From Nematostella vectensis (taxonomy: Eukaryota; Cnidaria; Anthozoa; Actiniaria; Edwardsiidae), in the NCBI RefSeq assembly GCF_932526225.1, contig NC_064043.1:3497001-3561000 (forward strand): a stretch of DNA of 64,000 bases, read 5' to 3'. Numbering within the stretch: the first letter of the stretch is position 1; every line of letters begins with the position of its first letter. The position numbers and the translations under genes were made by a program. Under the pieces are notes generated by a model. That model was given only the letters and a program-made list of their open reading frames with translations. It was not told where the DNA came from and did not search any database. Shown one piece after another: positions 58,601 to 64,000 of this stretch.

Positions 58601-61600
58601 GGAGGGTGGTGTACATGGATACAAGGAGGGTGGTGTACATGGATACAAGGAGGGTGGTATACATCGATACAAGGGGGGTGGTATACATCAATACAAGGAG
58701 GGTGGTATACATCGATACAAGAAGGGTGGTGAACATGGATACAAGGAGGGTGGTATACATGGATACAAGGAGGGTGGTATACATAGGAAAAAGGAGGGTG
58801 ATGTACATGGATACAAGGAGGGTGGTATACATGGATACAAGGAGGGTAGTGTACATGGATACAAGGAGGGTGGTATACATGGATAAAAGGAGGGTGGTAT
58901 ACATGGATACAAGGAGGGTGGTATACATGGATACAAGGAGGGTGGTATACGTGGATACAAGGAGGGTGGTATACATGGATACAAGGAGGGTGGTGTACAT
59001 GGATACAAGGAGGGTGGTGTACATGGATACAAGGAGGGTGGTATACATGGATACAAGGAGGGTGGTATACATGGATACAAGGGGGGTGGTATACATGGAT
59101 ACAAGGAGGGTGGTATACATGGTACAAGGAGGGTGGTATACATGGATACAATAAGGGTGGTGTACATGGATACAAGGAGGGTGGTATACATGGATACAAG
59201 GAGGGTAGTGTACATGGATACAAGGAGGGTGGTATACATGGATAAAAGGAGGGTGGTATACATGGATACAAGGAGGGTAGTGTACATGGATACAAGGAGG
59301 GTGGTATACATGGATAAAAGGAGGGTGGTATACATGGATACAAGGAGGGTGGTAGGTATACATGGATACAAGGAGGGTGGTGAACATGGATACAAGAAGG
59401 GTGGTGTACATGGATACAAGGAGGGTGGTATACATGGATAAAAGGAGGGTGGTATACATGGATACAAGGAGGGTGGTATATGTGGATACAAGGAGGGTGG
59501 TATACATCGATACAAGGAGGGTGGTGAACATGGATACAAGAAGGGTGGTGAACATGGATACAAGGAGGGTGGTATACATGGATACAAGAAGGGTGGTGTA
59601 CATGGATACAAGGAGGGTGGTGAACATTGATACAAGGAGGGTGGTATACATGGATACAAGGAGGGTAGTGTACATGGATACAAGGAGGGTGGTATACATG
59701 GATAAAAGGAGGGTGGTATACATGGATACAAGGAGGGTGGTATACGTGGATACAAGGAGGGTGGTATACATGGATACAAGGACGGTGGTATACATGGATA
59801 CAAGGAGGGTGGTGTACATGGATACAAGGAGGGTGGTGTACATGGATACAAGGAGGGTGGTATACATGGATACAAGGAGGGTGGTATACATGGATACAAG
59901 GGGGGTGGTATACATGGATACAAGGAGGGTGGTATACATGGATACAATAAGGGTGGTGTACATGGATACAAGGAGGGTGGTGTACATGGATACAAGGAGG
60001 GTGGTGTACATGGATACAAGGAGGGTGGTATACATAGGAAAAAGGAGGGTGATGTACATGGATACAAGGAGGGTGGTATACATGGATACAAGGAGGGTAG
60101 TGTACATGGATACAAGGAGGGTGGTATACATGGATAAAAGGAGGGTGGTATACATGGATACAAGGAGGGTAGTGTACATGGATACAAGGAGGGTGGTATA
60201 CATGGATAAAAGGAGGGTGGTATACATGGATACAAGGAGGGTGGTATACATGGATACAAGAAGGGTGGTATACATGGTACAAGGAGGGTGGTATACATGG
60301 TACAAGGAGGGTGGTATACATGGATACAAGGAGGGTGGTGTACATGGGTACAAGGAGGGTGGTGTACATGGATACAAGGAGGGTGGTATACATGGATAAA
60401 AGGAGGGTGGTATACATGGATACAAGGAGGGTGGTATATGTGGATACAAGGAGGGTGGTATACATCGATACAAGGAGGGTGGTGAACATGGATACAAGAA
60501 GGGTGGTGAACATGGATACAAGGAGGGTGGTATACATGGATACAAGAAGGGTGGTGTACATGGATACAAGGAGGGTGGTGTACATGGATACAAGGAGGGT
60601 GGTATACATGGATACAGGGAGGGTGGTATACATGGATACAAGGAGGGTGGTATACATCGATACAAGGAGGGTGGTATACATCGATACAAGGAGGGTGGTG
60701 TACATGGATACAAGGAGGGTGGTATACATGGATACAAGAAGGGTGGTGTACATGGATACAAGGAGGGTGGTGTACATGGATACAAGGAGGGTGGTGTACA
60801 TGGATACAAGGAGGGTGGTGAACATGGATACAAGGAGGGTGGTATACATGGATACAAGGAGGGTGGTATACATGGATACAAGGAGGGTGGTATAAATGGA
60901 TACGAGGAGGTTGGTATCGAGAATGGATAATTTGTGAAAATATGTATATTTTGGCAATTCATAAAGCTTTACCTTCCTCGCACAAGCCTTGCATTCGTCA
61001 GCATTTAAACAGTCACCAACAACATCTGGTATTAGAGTCTGCACAGGGTTATTTTTAAGATCCAGCCATTTAAGTTCTCTCAGCTGACTGCAGCTAGTGG
61101 GCAGCTCACTAAGTTGGTTGCTATACAAGTCCAGTCTCTGGAGTAGACTGAGCTGGCCAAAATCACATGGCAACTCTGTCAACCCATTTTTACTCAAATC
61201 AAGCCGTACAAGATGGCGCAAGGTGCAAAATGACTCCTGCAGGCACAAGTAGGAGAAAAATCATACATTGGGCTTCACCCCAAATTCACCCAATAGTCCA
61301 GTTAGGAATTCCATTGTACTTGTTGGTCATAGTCAGTAAGGACACATAAATACAGTATGAGTCTTGGTATGAGGCAAACCATTCACAAATACTAGTGAGA
61401 TCTTGAATCACAAGTATTTGTATTGTTTCATTTTAAGCTTCCAGGCTGGTATGTAAAGTAACCTCAAACTGAGGCTTGCACTGTATTGTACTTATTCTGG
61501 CTGTCCAGTGAGCATAGTAGAATGCGAAAAAGGACTATTTGTTTGTACTTGGCTGAATGGATGGGTGAAGGAGAGTTTGAAAATGTTTAAAAGGGGTGAA

Positions 61601-62911
61601 TTTTACATTTTCTTACTCAATACAGCTGGCCCTTTCTAAAGTAGACTATAATGCTTTGAGAACAATTATGTTTTTGTAAGAAAACAGGAACAGTGCGATA
61701 TCATCAAGCCACGATAAAACAAAACTAAAACTTGAAGATTGATTTTGAAATGAAAAATCAATGACCAAAAGTTTCTGAATTGACAGATTCTTTCAACTAA
61801 TATTTTTATATTTCTTAGATTTTCATCACTGATTTCGGGATCCTTCCAATTCAAATTTGTGAACAATTATATTCTCATTCAACTTTTCTTTTGGTTAATA
61901 CAAGCCATCAAATGGGCAAGCGGATATAATATGCAAATGCAACACCTGCATATTAATACACACAGGCTAGCTATGATAGGTGCCAATCAAGAAAGTGAGG
62001 ATGACACAAACATAATTCATGCTATATCAATTATAATCCTACATGGAAAAAAAAAACAGGAAAAAAAGGTCAACCAGCCACATGTAATCATAAAAATTGA
62101 AGAGCACGGCCAGATGTTTGCATTTATTATTTATTTATTCACTAGTTATATGTTCCTTGATGATACTTTTATTTTTTTTATTGTTCAGTAATAAACAAAC
62201 TATTAGCTAAGATAGTGTTAATGTTGTCACTACTCACCGGGAGGGATGATAGATTATTACAGGACAGATCTAGAACTGTGGCCTTAGGAAGAGAGGCCTG
62301 GAAAAAAAAGTGAAAAAAAGAGAAAAGCACTTAAATTTCATATATCCGGAAAAACAAACCAGCGATTGATCATTAAAATAAAAAGATAGCAGGAGTAGTT
62401 TGACTGTTTTCCGGTGAGTTAACTGGCTTTAATGTCTTAAGAGCGTCAACCACTAATGATAAACAGTCATTTTGGATAAAATATCAGAGCATTAAGTATA
62501 AAGAGCTTTAGATAAGATGAAACAACAAATAATAAACTTTGTATCACAAATTCGACACTTTGTTCAAACTTCGCGGTATGGTGAACTCTAGAGAAGAATT
62601 AGTGTTGTAGACTCCCGCCTCTTTTGTCTAGAGCTTTCACATATTGCCTAGTATCTATGTAATTCAGTTATTCAGTATCCGGAACACGCGTAGATATGGT
62701 GTAATCCCGGTCAGTAGTGAATTGGTTTTATCGTCGATAAGTTTACTTCTTTACTTAATTTATTGAAAAACTCGTGGTGAGAAGCCACGCGAAACCCTGA
62801 AATACTCACCAGCTCTCTCACAGGGACCTTGATTAGATTGCAAAGACTCAGGTCAAGCTCATTCCCATCTAGTTTATCCTTAATTTCTTCCTTTGTTAAT
62901 TTTTTCGTCAT
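52614..62911 (-). CDS. LRRC59: LRRC59, leucine-rich-repeat ER/ribosome-associated membrane protein
   Basis: Minus-strand exons 62911-62810, 62297-62238, 61236-60973, 54766-54694, 54272-54120, 53307-53257, 52747-52614; 837 bp, 278 aa (human 307), all phases agree. It starts MTKKLTKEE and reads DKLDGNELDLSL as in vertebrate LRRC59. Leucine-rich repeats at about 16-125 (ATVLDLSCNNLSSLP, HLVRLDLSKNGLTELP, LLQRLDLYSNQLSELP, LKWLDLKNNP). The Cys-rich GDCLNADECKACARK motif closes them. A charged coiled-coil stretch spans about 143-217 (EARKERDQQ, REKELRRRLKQQERQQ). A single membrane segment at about 241-263 precedes a short tail (CQYDPACRELL). Family members sit in the ER membrane with LRRs facing the cytosol and bind ribosomes. 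Lumenal tail is shorter than in vertebrates. Confidence 0.95.
52802..52870 (+). mobile_element. Degenerate tRNA-like SINE fragment
   Basis: GAGCACGGGTGGTGCAGTTGG resembles the head of the SINE at 4462; the B box is decayed (GGATTCCAAATC). Lies in the last LRRC59 intron. Confidence 0.4.
53437..53806 (+). repeat. Minisatellite 4: 26-bp G-rich unit, ~14 copies
   Basis: Unit GGAGGGTGGGGTAGGTGGGG plus TGTGTA, in LRRC59 intron 5. Single-base variants (GTAGATGGGG, AAGGTGAGG). The plus strand fits the G-quadruplex pattern of four G-runs with short loops. Long ORFs of PPTHPTYP type on the minus strand are artefacts. Confidence 0.95.
54767..55514. other. LRRC59 intron 3, non-array part
   Basis: About 750 bp between the 24-bp array and the exon at 54766; no feature other than a short C-run near 55441-55460. 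Confidence 0.6.
55515..60924. repeat. Minisatellite 5: 24-bp unit, ~225 copies
   Basis: Unit (plus strand) GTACATGGATACAAGGAGGG then TGGT, with common variants GTATACATCG, GAACATGG, AAGAAGGG and ATAGGAAAAAGG. Rare length changes (an AAGGGGGTGG 23-bp form, CATGGTACAAGG 22-bp form, a 4-bp GGTA insertion at ~59353) switch frames. The marker variant with GGAAAAAGGAGGGTGATG appears at ~56655, 57351, 57994, 58789 and 60038, showing repeated block duplication. It fills most of LRRC59 intron 3. Apparent proteins of up to 1828 residues are a by-product. Confidence 0.97.
61237..62237. other. LRRC59 intron 2
   Basis: AT-rich intron between LRR-encoding exons; no repeat element ends or exons recognised. 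Confidence 0.6.
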
Positions 62912-64000
62912 ATTTCCTCGACGATCAGTGAGATACTGACACGAAATCGTCCCACAGACGGCTGAGCCTGCGGGCATACGACCAGCAGCTCCTCGCACAT
63001 GAGCCCGCATGTTGTCAGTGGCCAAAAAAAAAAATTTGATAGAAAGACGATCTCTGTCTCTGCCAAGCAACCATTTTATTTGTTAGCTTATAAAAAATGT
63101 ATATCAGTGTTACATCGCATCCCAGAGTAGAGGTCGAGAGATAAGCTAGCTTGGGAAGCCTTAGCATTCATTTCCTTAGTTTTGTTGTTGCTTATGATGA
63201 TAAAGGAGTAACCGTAAAGGGACTCGCACGCACTCTAATCTGTCTCATCTAAACATTTTAGCTAGCCAACTCGTGCTCCAATAAGAAGACATAATTGATC
63301 CAATAACGTAGCTTATTTTCCATTTCAACGCAGTTAGGTTATGATTTCAAAAATCGATCCTTTTTTTGGGGGGGGAGGGGGGGGGGGGTTCTAAAAAGCT
63401 AGTGAAATAGACCCTCCGTACATTGAGAGAGAGACTTGGAGCAAGCCTATAAAGACTAAAGAAGACGAAGTTAATAATTCTTTGGACTGGTTAGTAACAT
63501 CTCGTAGTCATGGCAATGTACTTGCGTCATTTACGATACCACCATCTCGCAATCAATTATTTGCTAGCAATAACCGTTGATAAATGACTCTTTAAATTTT
63601 AATAAATATCACATTACAACAACAACATAATTGCTAAATGCACAGTCCACGAACGCGACTTGTGAAATACAAGATGAGAATAATATACTGTCTCCAGAAA
63701 CATGAGATTATCCTGTTTCATTGCCTGATTTTGTTACTTTCCCTGGTCGATAGATGCATTTGAATACCGTCGCTGCAAAACTGCTCTAAAAGCCCGATTT
63801 GTACCGTGAAACCGCTCTAAAGGCCCGAGCATGGGACGTTGGTTACTAGCCCAGTAATGCTGGCGTTGTTGACGCCGCCATAAGGCTTGTATTAAACTAA
63901 TTTCAGGCATTAAGCAGGATAGTGTGCTCTACCCTCTAATATCCAGAAGGGTAGTGCCTATCAATACGCCATATGCTCTAAGATCAGGGAGTTGTAGTCG
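62912..64000. other. Upstream region of LRRC59
   Basis: Contains the LRRC59 5' flank, a poly-G tract at about 63366-63389 and a short imperfect duplication near 63776-63826 (CTGCTCTAAAAGCCCGA / CCGCTCTAAAGGCCCGA). No further gene found. Confidence 0.5.

Noticed and set aside
55476-60962. 1828-aa and other giant ORFs (YPCIPPSL, HVYHPPCI, VHGYKEGG repeats)
   Set aside because: They are translations of the 24-bp minisatellite in an intron of LRRC59; the flanking exons splice together in phase across it.

Overview
This is a eukaryotic window from a cnidarian-like genome, most probably a sea anemone or other anthozoan. The evidence is introns with GT/AG borders, a secreted PAN/apple plus fibrinogen-like protein of a type abundant in corals and anemones, metazoan regulatory genes, and many short poly-G/poly-C-containing inverted-repeat elements. 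I could not run a search, so the species is inference. The six-frame ORFs are mostly noise; I rebuilt gene models exon by exon from splice sites, codon phase and recalled protein families.

Five genes are supported. (1) 1-5326, minus, cut by the window edge: a secreted PAN/apple + fibrinogen-like protein with a 31-nt microexon. (2) 7418-11262, minus: complete VAMP4-like R-SNARE, 5 exons, 137 aa. (3) 21108-41791, minus: complete ubinuclein (UBN, HIRA histone-chaperone subunit), 23 exons, 1174 aa. (4) 43969-50003, plus: GAB-family docking protein (PH domain, tyrosine motifs), 6 exons, 707 or 745 aa. (5) 52614-62911, minus: LRRC59, a leucine-rich-repeat ER membrane protein, 7 exons, 278 aa. In every model the exon phases agree and total CDS length is a multiple of three. 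The genes do not form an operon-like unit: membrane traffic (VAMP4), chromatin (UBN), receptor signalling (GAB), ER/ribosome (LRRC59).

The striking part is repeat DNA. Five minisatellites total about 18 kb, over a quarter of the window: a 48-bp array just 3' of the UBN stop codon, a 32-bp array filling almost all of UBN intron 17, a ~35-bp array filling UBN intron 12, a 26-bp G-rich array in LRRC59 intron 5, and a 24-bp array of roughly 225 copies in LRRC59 intron 3. Three of the four intronic arrays begin within 50 nt of a 5' splice site. The long ORFs in them are by-products of unit lengths divisible by three.

Between the genes lie mobile elements: a TTAA-flanked MITE (5714-6595), a tRNA-derived SINE with a Meta-like core (about 4130-4462), a nest of at least five inverted-repeat elements plus a LINE remnant (11639-15905), a 1.2-kb inverted-repeat element inside the 32-bp array (30129-31329), and numerous smaller foldbacks. 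No CRISPR, rRNA or functional tRNA was seen.
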